This document shows, in pieces, positions 26,580 through 35,162 of a stretch of DNA of 64,000 nucleotides. The stretch comes from Variovorax saccharolyticus (GTDB lineage: Bacteria > Pseudomonadota > Gammaproteobacteria > Burkholderiales > Burkholderiaceae_C): assembly GCF_030316765.1 (NCBI RefSeq), contig NZ_JASZYT010000003.1:1-64000 (forward strand), read 5' to 3'. The stretch's first letter is position 1. Every line of letters starts with the position of its first letter. The translations under genes were made by a program, and so were the position numbers. The notes below the pieces were generated by a model. The model was not told the DNA's origin. It worked only from the letters and a program-made list of their open reading frames with translations, and searched no databases.

Positions 26580-28148
26580 ATGCCAGCCACTCCCGCCCCC
26601 ACCGCCGGACTCGAAAGCGATGCCTGCTACCTGGCCATGAAGGCCCACGATGCGCGCTTCGACGGCTCCTTCTTCACCGGCGTGACCTCCACCGGCGTCT
26701 ATTGCCGGCCGGTCTGCCGCGTCAAGCTGCCGCGGCGCGAGAACTGCTGCTTCTTCCGCCATGCCGCGCAAGCCGAGGCGGCCGGCTTCAGGCCCTGCCT
26801 GCGCTGCCGGCCGGAGCTGGCGCCGCGGGCCGCGAGCTGGTCGACCGAAGACGCCTCGCGCATCCTCGCGCTGCAGGCCGCGCGCCTGATCGACGAGCCC
26901 GACGCCTGGACCGAAGAGGGGCCGGGCGCGGCCCGCATCGCGGCCCGGCTCGGCGTCAGCGACCGCCACCTGCGCCGCATCTTCGAGTCCCAGTTCGGCG
27001 TCTCGCCGCTGCAGTACCTGCAGACCCGTCGGCTGCTGGCCGCCAAGCAGCTGATCGCCGACACCCGGCTGCCGATGACCCAGGTCGCGCTGGCCAGCGG
27101 TTTCGCCAGCGTGCGCCGCTTCAACGCCGCCTTCGTCACCCACTACGGCTTGAACCCGAGCGCGTTGCGGCGCGCCGGTGCCGTGCGCGTCGGGCAGGCC
27201 GGCGAATCGGTCGAGGTGCGGCTGGGCTTCCGCCCGCCCTACGACGGCGCGGCGATGCTCGATTTCTTCGCCCGCCGGGCGCTGCGCGGCGTCGAGCAGA
27301 CCAGCGACAGCGGTGGCCAGCCCCGCTTCGGGCGAACGCTGCGGGTCTCGCAGGGTGGCCGCAGCCTCGCGGGCTGGCTGCAGCTGCGCTTCGACCCCGC
27401 GCGCGAGCAGGTGCTGCTGCGGGTCGGCGATTCGCTCGCCGTGGTCCTGCCGACCGTGATCAGCCGCGTGCGCGCCCTGCTCGACCTGGACGCCGAGCCG
27501 ATGGTGATCAACGGCGTGCTGCATGCCAGCTTCCCCGAGGGCGACGGGCTGCGCGTGCCCGGCACGGTCGACGGCTTCGAACTCGCGGTGCGCGCGGTGC
27601 TCGGCCAGCAGATCACGGTGGCCGCCGCACGCACGCTGGGCTCGCGCCTGGTCGAGGCCTTCGGCGAGCCGATCGCGACGCCCATCGACGGGCTCGACCG
27701 CCTGTTTCCGACCCCGGCGGCGATCGCCGGCGCCAGCGGCGATGCGCTGGGCCAGCTCGGCATCGTGCGCCAGCGGCAGTCGGCCCTGTTCGCGGTGGCG
27801 CGCGAGATGCTCGAAGGCCGGCTCGCGCTGCATGCCGGCGCCGACGTGCCCGCCACCCTGGCGGCCCTGCAGGCGTTGCCGGGCATCGGCGACTGGACCG
27901 CGCAGTACATCGCGATGCGTGCCCTGCGCTGGCCCGACGCCTTCCCGGCCGGCGACGTGGCGCTGCAGAAAGCGCTCGGGGTCGGCACGGCGCGCGCCGC
28001 CGCCGAAGCTTCCCAAGCCTGGCGGCCATGGCGCGGCTACGCCGTGCTGCGCGCCTGGCACCGCCCCGCAGCGCCGCCGGCGGCCGAGGCATCCGCCACG
28101 ACCGCGCGCCATACTCCCACCCGCGCCCGCACCGGCGCCACCGCGTGA
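26580..28148 (+). CDS. Ada N-terminal/AraC regulator fused to AlkA-type DNA glycosylase
   Basis: This 522-aa protein couples methylation sensing with base excision repair. The zinc domain carries C42, C46, C73 and C76, with exactly the spacing of E. coli Ada C38/C42/C69/C72, so C42 is the methyl-phosphotriester acceptor. An AraC helix-turn-helix (ARIAARLGVSDRHLRRIFES) follows. The AlkA domain contains a helix-hairpin-helix LPGIGDWTAQYIAMRAL and the catalytic-Asp context AFPAGDVAL. The C-terminal methyltransferase half of classical Ada is missing but is encoded next door as ogt. I chose the ATG at 26580; an upstream start at 26559 adds seven residues. Confidence 0.93.
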   Translation: MPATPAPTAGLESDACYLAMKAHDARFDGSFFTGVTSTGVYCRPVCRVKLPRRENCCFFRHAAQAEAAGFRPCLRCRPELAPRAASWSTEDASRILALQAARLIDEPDAWTEEGPGAARIAARLGVSDRHLRRIFESQFGVSPLQYLQTRRLLAAKQLIADTRLPMTQVALASGFASVRRFNAAFVTHYGLNPSALRRAGAVRVGQAGESVEVRLGFRPPYDGAAMLDFFARRALRGVEQTSDSGGQPRFGRTLRVSQGGRSLAGWLQLRFDPAREQVLLRVGDSLAVVLPTVISRVRALLDLDAEPMVINGVLHASFPEGDGLRVPGTVDGFELAVRAVLGQQITVAAARTLGSRLVEAFGEPIATPIDGLDRLFPTPAAIAGASGDALGQLGIVRQRQSALFAVAREMLEGRLALHAGADVPATLAALQALPGIGDWTAQYIAMRALRWPDAFPAGDVALQKALGVGTARAAAEASQAWRPWRGYAVLRAWHRPAAPPAAEASATTARHTPTRARTGATA

Positions 28149-28153
28149 TCGCC

Positions 28154-28651
28154 ATGAAGTTCAAGACCTCGACCCTCTACAGCACCCACATCGAGAGCCC
28201 GCTCGGCGGCATCACGCTGGCGGCCACCGACCAGGGGCTGGCCGGCACCTGGTTCGACCAGCAGCGCCACTGGCCCGACACCCGCGGCTGGCAGACCGAC
28301 GACGCGCACCCGGTGCTGCGCCAGGCCGCGACCCAGCTCGCCGACTACTTCGCCGGCCGGCGCGACCGCTTCGACCTGCCGCTGGACCTCTCGCACGGCA
28401 CCGCCTTCCAGCAGTCGGTGTGGCGGGCGCTGCTCGCCATCCCGGCCGGCAAGACCACCAGCTACGGTGCCCTGAGCGCCGGCGTCGGCAATCCGGCCGC
28501 GGTGCGCGCGGTCGGCGCAGCGGTCGGGCGCAATCCGATCAGCGTGATCGTGCCCTGCCACCGCGTGCTCGGCGCCGACGGCTCGCTCACCGGCTACGCC
28601 GGCGGACTCGAGCGCAAGACGGCGCTGCTGGAACTGGAAGGCGCACTGTGA
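28154..28651 (+). CDS. ogt: Methylated-DNA-[protein]-cysteine S-methyltransferase (Ogt)
   Basis: This 165-aa suicide enzyme transfers O6-methyl from guanine to its own cysteine. The active-site motif VPCHRV places the acceptor at C135, and the DNA-binding helix with Arg is seen in NPAAVRAVGAAVGRNP. It sits 5 bp after the Ada-AlkA fusion, so together they rebuild the full Ada/AlkA/Ogt response. A GTG at 28145 is in frame and possible as a start. Its stop overlaps the GTG start of the EamA gene. Confidence 0.94.
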   Translation: MKFKTSTLYSTHIESPLGGITLAATDQGLAGTWFDQQRHWPDTRGWQTDDAHPVLRQAATQLADYFAGRRDRFDLPLDLSHGTAFQQSVWRALLAIPAGKTTSYGALSAGVGNPAAVRAVGAAVGRNPISVIVPCHRVLGADGSLTGYAGGLERKTALLELEGAL

Positions 28652-29619
28652 GCGAAGGAGAGTGCACCGCCAGCCCGCAACCCGACAGCGCCGCCCAGGC
28701 CGCCACCAATCCGAAGACCGCCAGCCGCGCCTGGCTGCTCGACCTGCTGCTGCTGGGTGCGCTGTGGGGCGCTTCCTTCCTGTTCATGCGCATCGGCGCG
28801 GCCGAGTTCGGCGCCCTGCCGACGGCGGCGGTGCGGGTCGCGATCGCGATGCTGTTCCTGCTGCCGCTGCTGTTCCTGCGCGGCCAGTGGCCCGCGTTCA
28901 AGCAGCACTGGAAGCCCGCGCTCGGCATCGGCATCCTGAACTCCGGCCTGCCCTTCGCCTTCTTCGCCTTCGGCCTGCTGACGCTCAACAGCGGGCTGGC
29001 CGCGGTGATCAATGCCACCGTGCCGATGTTCGGCGCGCTGGTGGCCTGGGCCTGGTTCAAGGACCGCCCCGACCGCTCGCGCATCCTGGGCCTGGTGATT
29101 GGCTTCGCCGGCGTGGCGATGCTGGCCGGGCGTGGCGCCGGCTTCCATTCGGGTGCCGACGAGAGTGCGGCCCGGTGGGCCATCGCGGCCTGCCTGGCGG
29201 CCTGCATCTGCTACGCCTTCTCGGCCAACCTGACCCGCAAGTACCTGACCGGCGTGCCCGTGATGGCCACCGCCACCGGCAGCCAGATCGGCGCGACGCT
29301 CGCCTTGGCGCTGCCCGCCGCCTGGCTCTGGCCGGCGCAGATGCCGAGCCTGAAGGCGTGGCTGGCGCTGGTCGCGGTCGGCACCGCCTGCACCGGCCTG
29401 GCCTACATCCTGTTCTTCCGGCTGATCGAGCGCGCCGGCCCGGCGCGGGCGCTCACCGTGACCTTCCTGGTGCCGGTGTTCGCGCTGTTCTACGGTGCCG
29501 TGTTCCTCGGCGAGCAGATCACCCAGTGGATGCTGATCTGTGCGGTGGTGATCGTCTGCGGCGTCGCGCTATCGACAGGACTGGTCAAGCTGGGCCGACG
29601 CGGCACCGCCGCCGGCTGA
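28648..29619 (+). CDS. EamA/DMT-superfamily membrane transporter
   Basis: This inner-membrane exporter of 323 aa has about ten hydrophobic helices in two EamA repeats. The first repeat starts LLDLLLLGALWGASFLFMRI, and the second ends LGEQITQWMLICAVVIVCGV. The GTG start overlaps the ogt stop (GTGA), indicating coupling to the alkylation-repair genes, though a functional link is only suggested. A hydrophilic leader of about 30 residues precedes the first helix. Its 3' end overlaps the convergent DUF1345 gene by 51 bp. Confidence 0.88.
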   Translation: MSEGECTASPQPDSAAQAATNPKTASRAWLLDLLLLGALWGASFLFMRIGAAEFGALPTAAVRVAIAMLFLLPLLFLRGQWPAFKQHWKPALGIGILNSGLPFAFFAFGLLTLNSGLAAVINATVPMFGALVAWAWFKDRPDRSRILGLVIGFAGVAMLAGRGAGFHSGADESAARWAIAACLAACICYAFSANLTRKYLTGVPVMATATGSQIGATLALALPAAWLWPAQMPSLKAWLALVAVGTACTGLAYILFFRLIERAGPARALTVTFLVPVFALFYGAVFLGEQITQWMLICAVVIVCGVALSTGLVKLGRRGTAAG

Positions 29620-30309
29620 GGCATCGTTGCCCGGGCCGCCCTGCATCGACGAGGCCACGACATTGATCGACAGCGCCAGCACCAGCATGTTGAAGCCGAA
29701 AGAGAGCACGCCGTGCACCAGCGTGATGCGGCGCATCTCGCGCGAGGTGACCTGGACGTCGGAGACCTGCGAGGTCATGCCGACCACGAACGAGTGGTAG
29801 AGAAAGTCGAAGTAGTCCGGCGCCGCCTTGCCCGGGAACTTGAGGCCGGGCCCCTTTGGCTTGGGGTCGATCTCCGACTGGTAGTAGCGGTGCGCGTAGT
29901 GAAAGGCGTAGATCGTGTGGATCATGAGCCACGAGCCGGTCAGCGCCACCAGGCCGAGCACGACGTGGCCGATGCGCTGGGCCCCGCACAGCTGCGGCAC
30001 GCTGCGCAGCAGCATCGCGATCACCACCATGCTGACGCCGACCACGCTCACCATGATCGCCAGGATCAGCGCATTGGGCTGGTCCTGCGCCTGGGCCCGT
30101 GCGCGGGTGCGATCGGGGTCGCAGGTCTCGGCCAGCCACCAGGCCGGCAGCAGGTACGAGGCGGCCCCGGTGCACCAGCCGACCAGGCCGCGCGTGACGG
30201 CGTCGATCGGGCCGGGAAGCAGCCCGAGCCCGAGGCCGACCAGCAGGCCGACCGCGGCGCTGCAGAGCAGCCGCAGCCATCCCGGCATCTGGGTGTATCG
30301 CCAATGCAT
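29569..30309 (-). CDS. DUF1345-family membrane protein
   Basis: This 246-aa inner-membrane protein has about five hydrophobic helices. The family-typical stretches are YAFHYAHRYYQ and PDYFDFLYHSFVVGMTSQVSD. Its function is unknown, although the fold hints at a small channel or transporter. I chose the ATG at 30309 (MHWRYTQMPG); the upstream open frame is a shadow of the cytochrome c gene. It is divergent from the cytochrome gene at 30424 and overlaps the EamA gene tail to tail. Confidence 0.8.
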   Translation of the reverse strand: MHWRYTQMPGWLRLLCSAAVGLLVGLGLGLLPGPIDAVTRGLVGWCTGAASYLLPAWWLAETCDPDRTRARAQAQDQPNALILAIMVSVVGVSMVVIAMLLRSVPQLCGAQRIGHVVLGLVALTGSWLMIHTIYAFHYAHRYYQSEIDPKPKGPGLKFPGKAAPDYFDFLYHSFVVGMTSQVSDVQVTSREMRRITLVHGVLSFGFNMLVLALSINVVASSMQGGPGNDASAGGGAASAQLDQSCR

Positions 30310-30423
30310 GCGGCGACTGTAGCCGCTCGCCGTCCAACTGATCCGATCGATTGGCCTCACACTGAGCCTGTTCGTCCCGGGCCCTATCGCCGACAGTCGG
30401 GGACTGGGAAAAACACACCACGC

Positions 30424-31131
30424 ATGAAAATCACCCGCCTCCTGCAAGCCCTGCTGCTGTCCGCCTGGGGCCTGGCGGCCGCCGCGGCGACGCCACCGAT
30501 GCAGGTCCCGGACACCATCGCGCAGCGCGCGGCCGCCTGCATCGCCTGCCACGGCCGCGAGGGCGCCAGCACCGACGGCGGCTATTTCCCGCGCCTGTCG
30601 GGCAAGCCCGAGGGCTATCTCTACAACCAGCTGCTGAGCTTTCGCGACGGCCGCCGCTTCAACGCCGACATGACGCACATGGTGCGGCACCTGTCGGATG
30701 CCTATCTGCGCGAGCTCGCGGCGTACTTCGCCGGCCTCGACCTGCCCTATCCATCGATTCCGGCCGCGACCGACGCCTCGCCCGCGATGCTGGCGCGCGG
30801 CAAGGCGCTGGCGCTCCAGGGCGATGCGGCGCGCGGCATCCCGGCCTGCGCGCAATGCCATGGCGCGGCGCTGACCGGCGTGCAGCCCGGCATCCCGGGC
30901 CTGCTCGGGCTGCCGCGCCTCTACCTGTCGTCGCAGCTGGGCGCCTGGCTCACGAACGACCGCCACGCCCTGGCGCCCGACTGTATGGCCGAGGTCGGCC
31001 GGAAGCTCGACAGCGCCGACATCAAAGCCGTCGCCAGCTGGCTGGCGCTGCAGCCGATGCCCGCCGACACCCGGCCCCTGGCCGCCTTGCCGGCCCCGCT
31101 TCCGACGCCTTGCAGCGCCATGAACCGCTGA
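30424..31131 (+). CDS. Diheme cytochrome c (cytochrome c4-like)
   Basis: This 235-aa periplasmic electron carrier has a signal peptide ending near AAAAATPP. Two covalent heme sites are visible: C39-IA-C42-H43 and C142-AQ-C145-H146. Two similar domains give the cytochrome c4 architecture. The triheme cytochrome gene follows 8 bp later, so the two probably pass electrons from a periplasmic dehydrogenase to the oxidase. No dehydrogenase subunit lies in the neighbourhood. Confidence 0.9.
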   Translation: MKITRLLQALLLSAWGLAAAAATPPMQVPDTIAQRAAACIACHGREGASTDGGYFPRLSGKPEGYLYNQLLSFRDGRRFNADMTHMVRHLSDAYLRELAAYFAGLDLPYPSIPAATDASPAMLARGKALALQGDAARGIPACAQCHGAALTGVQPGIPGLLGLPRLYLSSQLGAWLTNDRHALAPDCMAEVGRKLDSADIKAVASWLALQPMPADTRPLAALPAPLPTPCSAMNR

Positions 31132-31139
31132 AGCCCGCC

Positions 31140-32426
31140 ATGCGACGACTCTTCTATTTCCTGGCCGTCCTGGCCTCCCTGGCGCTGCTCGCGGTCGCGG
31201 CCGTCGTGGCACTGAACCTGCGCGGCGAAGAGCCGCTGCCGGATGTCGCGGCAGCGCCCGTCACGCCGACCGCGGCGCAGATCGAGCGCGGCCGCTACCT
31301 GGCGCTGGCGGGCAACTGCGCCGGCTGCCACACGACCCGCGGTGGCGCCGCCTATGGCGGTGGCGTGGGCATCGAGACCCCCTTCGGCACCGTGTTCTCG
31401 AGCAACCTCACGCCCGACCCGAAGGCCGGCATCGGCGGCTGGAGCGCGGCGCACTTCTGGCGCGCGATGCACAACGGCCGCTCGAAGGACGGCCGCCTGC
31501 TCTACCCGGCGTTCCCGTACCCGAACTTCACGCGCGTCACGCGCGAGGATTCCGACGCCCTCTTCGCCTACCTGCAGAGCATTCCACCCGCAGCCACGCC
31601 CAACCTCGCGCACAAGCTGCGCTTTCCCTACGACACCCAGGCTGCGCTGGCGGTCTGGCGCGCCCTGTCGTTCACGCCGGGCAGCTTCGCCCCCGAACCG
31701 GCACGGCCGGCCGAATGGAACCGCGGCGCCTACCTGGTCGAGGGCCTGGGCCACTGCATCGCCTGCCACGGCAGCCGCAACGTGCTCGGTGCCACCGAAG
31801 AAAAGCTCGGGCTCTCGGGGGGCCTGATTCCGGTCGAAAACTGGTATGCACCCTCGCTGACCTCGCGGCGCGAAGCGGGCGTCGGCGACTGGGACCCGCA
31901 TGACATCGTGGCGCTGCTCAAGACCGGCACCTCGCCGCGCGGCTCGGTGATGGGGCCAATGGCCGACGTGGTGTTCCGCAGCACGCAGTACCTGGACGAC
32001 GCCGACCTGCGCGCCATGGCCGTGTACCTCAAGGCGCTGCCGGACGCCGGACCCGCCGCGGCCGCCGCCGCCGCGCCCGCCGCTGCCCCGGCGCGCCGCG
32101 ACGCCCGCGTGATGGAACGCGGCGCGAAGGTCTACGACCAGCGCTGCGCCTACTGTCACGGCGATCTGGGCCAGGGCGCGCAGGGGGCCTACCCCGCGCT
32201 GGCTGGCAACCGCGCCGTGCTGATGGATTCCACCGCCAACCTGATCCAGGTGGTGCGCCATGGCGGCTTCCTGCCGTCCACCGCCGGCAATCCCCGCCCC
32301 TACGGCATGCCGCCCTTCAACCAGGTGCTGGACGACGACGATGTCGCGGCAGTGCTGACCTTCGTGCGCGCCTCCTGGGGCAACGACGCGCCGGCTGTCA
32401 GTGCCCGCGAAATGATGCGCCGCTGA
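31140..32426 (+). CDS. Triheme cytochrome c (alcohol/aldehyde dehydrogenase cytochrome subunit type)
   Basis: This 428-aa membrane-anchored periplasmic protein has an N-terminal hydrophobic helix (about residues 5-26). Its three CXXCH heme sites are at C60-C63, C206-C209 and C336-C339. The motif FSSNLTPDPKAGIGGWS and the NRGAYLVEGLGHCIACH repeat are hallmarks of the cytochrome subunit of membrane alcohol, aldehyde or gluconate dehydrogenases. An Ala/Pro linker precedes the third heme domain. It forms an operon with the diheme cytochrome. Confidence 0.9.
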   Translation: MRRLFYFLAVLASLALLAVAAVVALNLRGEEPLPDVAAAPVTPTAAQIERGRYLALAGNCAGCHTTRGGAAYGGGVGIETPFGTVFSSNLTPDPKAGIGGWSAAHFWRAMHNGRSKDGRLLYPAFPYPNFTRVTREDSDALFAYLQSIPPAATPNLAHKLRFPYDTQAALAVWRALSFTPGSFAPEPARPAEWNRGAYLVEGLGHCIACHGSRNVLGATEEKLGLSGGLIPVENWYAPSLTSRREAGVGDWDPHDIVALLKTGTSPRGSVMGPMADVVFRSTQYLDDADLRAMAVYLKALPDAGPAAAAAAAPAAAPARRDARVMERGAKVYDQRCAYCHGDLGQGAQGAYPALAGNRAVLMDSTANLIQVVRHGGFLPSTAGNPRPYGMPPFNQVLDDDDVAAVLTFVRASWGNDAPAVSAREMMRR

Positions 32427-32433
32427 GCACGCC

Positions 32434-32464
32434 TTGACCATCCCATCATGGGAAGGTTGATACT
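32434..32464 (+). promoter_or_regulatory. CueR-type copA promoter with 19-bp spacer and dyad operator
   Basis: TTGACC (32434-32439) and GATACT (32459-32464) are separated by 19 bp, the over-long spacing typical of MerR-family-activated promoters. The spacer holds the dyad ACCATCCCATCATGGGAAGGT, closely resembling CueR boxes. It lies 45 bp before the copA start at 32509 and after the triheme cytochrome stop. Cu(I)-CueR, encoded at the operon end, would distort this DNA to switch on copA-cueR. Confidence 0.88.
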
Positions 32465-32508
32465 TGCTTCAAGCCTCATCCCCGGGGCTCGAGAACAAGG
32501 AGCAATCA

Positions 32509-34752
32509 ATGAACAGCAGCCTGGCACTGGCGCCCGAAGGCGCCGCCGGCTTCCAGGAATTTTCGCTGCCGATCGAAGGCATGAGCTGCGCGTCCTGCGT
32601 GATGCGTGTCGAGAAGGCGCTGGGCGCGGTCGCCGGCGTCACCGGGACCAGCGTCAACCTGGCGACCGAGGCAGCCAGCGTGCGGACCGACGGCTCGGTC
32701 GCGCTCGACAGCCTGCGCGCCGCGGTCGAGAAGGCGGGCTACAGCGTCGGCGAGCTGCCGGCCGATGGCGAAGCAGCGACCAGCGGCGCGGACGGCGCCG
32801 CTGCGCCGCCACGCCGCGGCAACGAGGGCTGGCCGGTCGCCGCGGCGGCGCTCCTGTCGACCCCCCTGGTGCTGCCGATGTTCGGGATGCTGGCCGGCGC
32901 CGACTGGATGCTCCCCGGCTGGCTGCAGCTGCTGCTGGCCACGCCGGTCCAGTTCTGGCTCGGCGCGCGCTTCTACCGCGCCGGCTGGAAGGCGCTCAAG
33001 GCCGGTGCCGGCAACATGGACCTGCTGGTCGCCCTCGGCACCAGCGCCGCCTACGGGCTCAGCGTCTACCTGCTCCTCGCGCATGCCGGCCATGGCATGC
33101 CGCCGCACCTGTACTTCGAAGCCTCGGCGGTGGTCATCACGCTGGTGCTGCTCGGCAAGTGGCTCGAGACACGGGCCAAGCGCCAGACCACCGAGGCGAT
33201 CCGCGCGCTGCAGGCGCTGCGTCCCGAGCACGCCCGGGTGCGCCGCGCCGGCGTCGAGCAGGACCTGCCGCTGGCGCAGGTGCGGATCGACGACCTGGTC
33301 GTCATCCGTCCGGGCGAGCGCGTGCCGGTCGATGGCCGGGTGATCGAGGGCCGCAGCGAAGTCGACGAGTCGCTCATCACCGGCGAAAGCCTGCCGCTCG
33401 CCAAGCAGGCGGACGACCCCGTCACCGGCGGCTCGGTCAACGGCGAAGGCCTGCTGCTGGTGCGGACCACCGCGGTCGGTGCCGAGACCACGCTGGCGCG
33501 GATCGTCCGGCTGGTCGAATCGGCGCAGGCCAGGAAGGCCCCGATCCAGCGCCTGGTCGACCAGGTCAGCAGCGTCTTCGTGCCGGTGGTGATCGGCATC
33601 GCGCTCCTGACCTTCCTGGGCTGGGGGCTGGTCACCGGCCAGTGGGAAGACGCGATCCTCAACGCGGTCGCGGTGCTGGTCATCGCCTGCCCCTGCGCGC
33701 TCGGGCTGGCGACCCCGACCGCGATCATGGCCGGCACCGGCGTCGCTGCGCGGCACGGCGTGCTGATCAAGGATGCCGAGGCACTCGAGGTTGCGCACGC
33801 CATCGGCATCGTGGCCTTCGACAAGACCGGCACGCTGACCGAAGGCCGCCCCGAGCTGGTGGCTTTGGAGGCCGTGGACGGCGATGCCGGCGCCCTGCTT
33901 CGTGCCGCGGCGACGCTGCAGGCGGGCAGCGAGCATCCGCTGGCCCGCGCCGTGCTGGAGGCAGCCCGCAAGGCCGGCGTCGAGCCCGGCCGTGCGGCAC
34001 AGGTGCGCGCGGTGGCCGGGCGCGGGGTCTCGGCCGATGTCGACGGCCGCGCGCTGCGCCTGGGCAGCACGCGCTACATGCGCGAACTCTCGGTGCCGCT
34101 GGGCAAGCTGGGCGAGCGCGCGTCGCAGCTGCAGTCCGAGGGCCGCACCGTGTCCTGGCTGGCCGACCTGGGCGCGCGCCCGACCCTGCTCGGCCTGCTG
34201 GCCTTCGGCGACCAGCCCAAGGCCAGCGCCGCCGCCGCCATCCAGAGGCTGCATGCGCAAGGCATCCGGACGGCGCTGGTGTCGGGCGACAACCGCGGCA
34301 GCGCCGAGGCGGTGGCTCGGCTGCTGAAGATCGACACCGTGCGGGCCGAAGTGCTGCCGGAGGACAAGGCGGCCATCATCGGCCAGCTCAAGGCCGATGG
34401 CGTGCGCGTCGCGATGGTGGGCGACGGCATCAACGACGCGCCGGCCCTGGCCGCGGCCGACGTCGGCATCGCGATGTCCACCGGCACCGATGTCGCGATG
34501 CACGCGGCCGGCATCACGCTGATGCGCGGCGACCCGGCGCTGGTCAGCGACGCCATCGACATCTCGCGCCGCACCTACGCCAAGATCCGGCAGAACCTGT
34601 TCTGGGCCTTCGCCTACAACGTGGTCGGCATACCGCTGGCCGCCTTCGGCCTGCTGAACCCGGTGATCGCCGGTGCCGCGATGGCCTTCAGCAGCGTCAG
34701 CGTGGTGGGCAACGCGCTGCTGCTGCGGCGCTGGAAGGGACACACGCAATGA
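32509..34752 (+). CDS. copA: Cu(I)-exporting P1B-type ATPase CopA
   Basis: This 747-aa inner-membrane pump exports Cu(I). One N-terminal heavy-metal domain carries GMSCASC (C27, C30). The actuator motif [11 protein letters not shown] follows, then the membrane Cu site C394-P-C396, the phosphorylation motif D438-KTGTLTEG and the hinge GDGINDAP. I chose the ATG at 32509, with AAGGAG upstream; the frame from 32464 starts inside the promoter. The first translated residues form a short Ala-rich leader before the metal domain. It is regulated by the CueR box at 32434-32464, and cueR overlaps its stop codon. Confidence 0.96.
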   Translation: MNSSLALAPEGAAGFQEFSLPIEGMSCASCVMRVEKALGAVAGVTGTSVNLATEAASVRTDGSVALDSLRAAVEKAGYSVGELPADGEAATSGADGAAAPPRRGNEGWPVAAAALLSTPLVLPMFGMLAGADWMLPGWLQLLLATPVQFWLGARFYRAGWKALKAGAGNMDLLVALGTSAAYGLSVYLLLAHAGHGMPPHLYFEASAVVITLVLLGKWLETRAKRQTTEAIRALQALRPEHARVRRAGVEQDLPLAQVRIDDLVVIRPGERVPVDGRVIEGRSEVDESLITGESLPLAKQADDPVTGGSVNGEGLLLVRTTAVGAETTLARIVRLVESAQARKAPIQRLVDQVSSVFVPVVIGIALLTFLGWGLVTGQWEDAILNAVAVLVIACPCALGLATPTAIMAGTGVAARHGVLIKDAEALEVAHAIGIVAFDKTGTLTEGRPELVALEAVDGDAGALLRAAATLQAGSEHPLARAVLEAARKAGVEPGRAAQVRAVAGRGVSADVDGRALRLGSTRYMRELSVPLGKLGERASQLQSEGRTVSWLADLGARPTLLGLLAFGDQPKASAAAAIQRLHAQGIRTALVSGDNRGSAEAVARLLKIDTVRAEVLPEDKAAIIGQLKADGVRVAMVGDGINDAPALAAADVGIAMSTGTDVAMHAAGITLMRGDPALVSDAIDISRRTYAKIRQNLFWAFAYNVVGIPLAAFGLLNPVIAGAAMAFSSVSVVGNALLLRRWKGHTQ

Positions 34753-35150
34753 GCCAGGCGCCTTTCAACATCGGCGAGGCGGCGTCCCGCTCGGGGGTCT
34801 CGGCCAAGATGGTGCGGCACTACGAATCGCTGGGCCTGCTGCCCGAGGTCGCCCGCACCGACGCCGGCTACCGGCAGTACACCGATAGCAACGTGCACAC
34901 GCTGCGCTTCATCAGGCGTGCGCGCGACCTCGGCTTCAGCATGGCCGAGATCGCCGAACTGCTCAAGCTGTGGCAGAACAAGGGCCGCGCCAGCGCCGAC
35001 GTCAAGCGCATCGCGCTGGACCACGCGGCCGACCTGCACCGCCGCATCGAGGAGATGACGGCGATGAAACGGACGCTCGAGCGGCTGGCGGCCTGCTGCC
35101 ATGGCGATCATCGGCCGGACTGCCCCATCCTCGACGAACTCGCCGAATGA
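34749..35150 (+). CDS. cueR: Copper-responsive MerR-family regulator CueR
   Basis: This 133-aa regulator has the MerR helix-turn-helix ([20 protein letters not shown]), a coiled-coil dimerisation helix and the C-terminal metal loop CHGDHRPDC, a C-X7-C spacing as in CueR. The extra Cys before it (ACCHGD) is also seen in homologues. Its ATG overlaps the copA stop (ATGA), so it is produced from the copA promoter it controls, giving feedback. Confidence 0.95.
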   Translation: MSQAPFNIGEAASRSGVSAKMVRHYESLGLLPEVARTDAGYRQYTDSNVHTLRFIRRARDLGFSMAEIAELLKLWQNKGRASADVKRIALDHAADLHRRIEEMTAMKRTLERLAACCHGDHRPDCPILDELAE

Positions 35151-35162
35151 CGCGCGCTGCGC

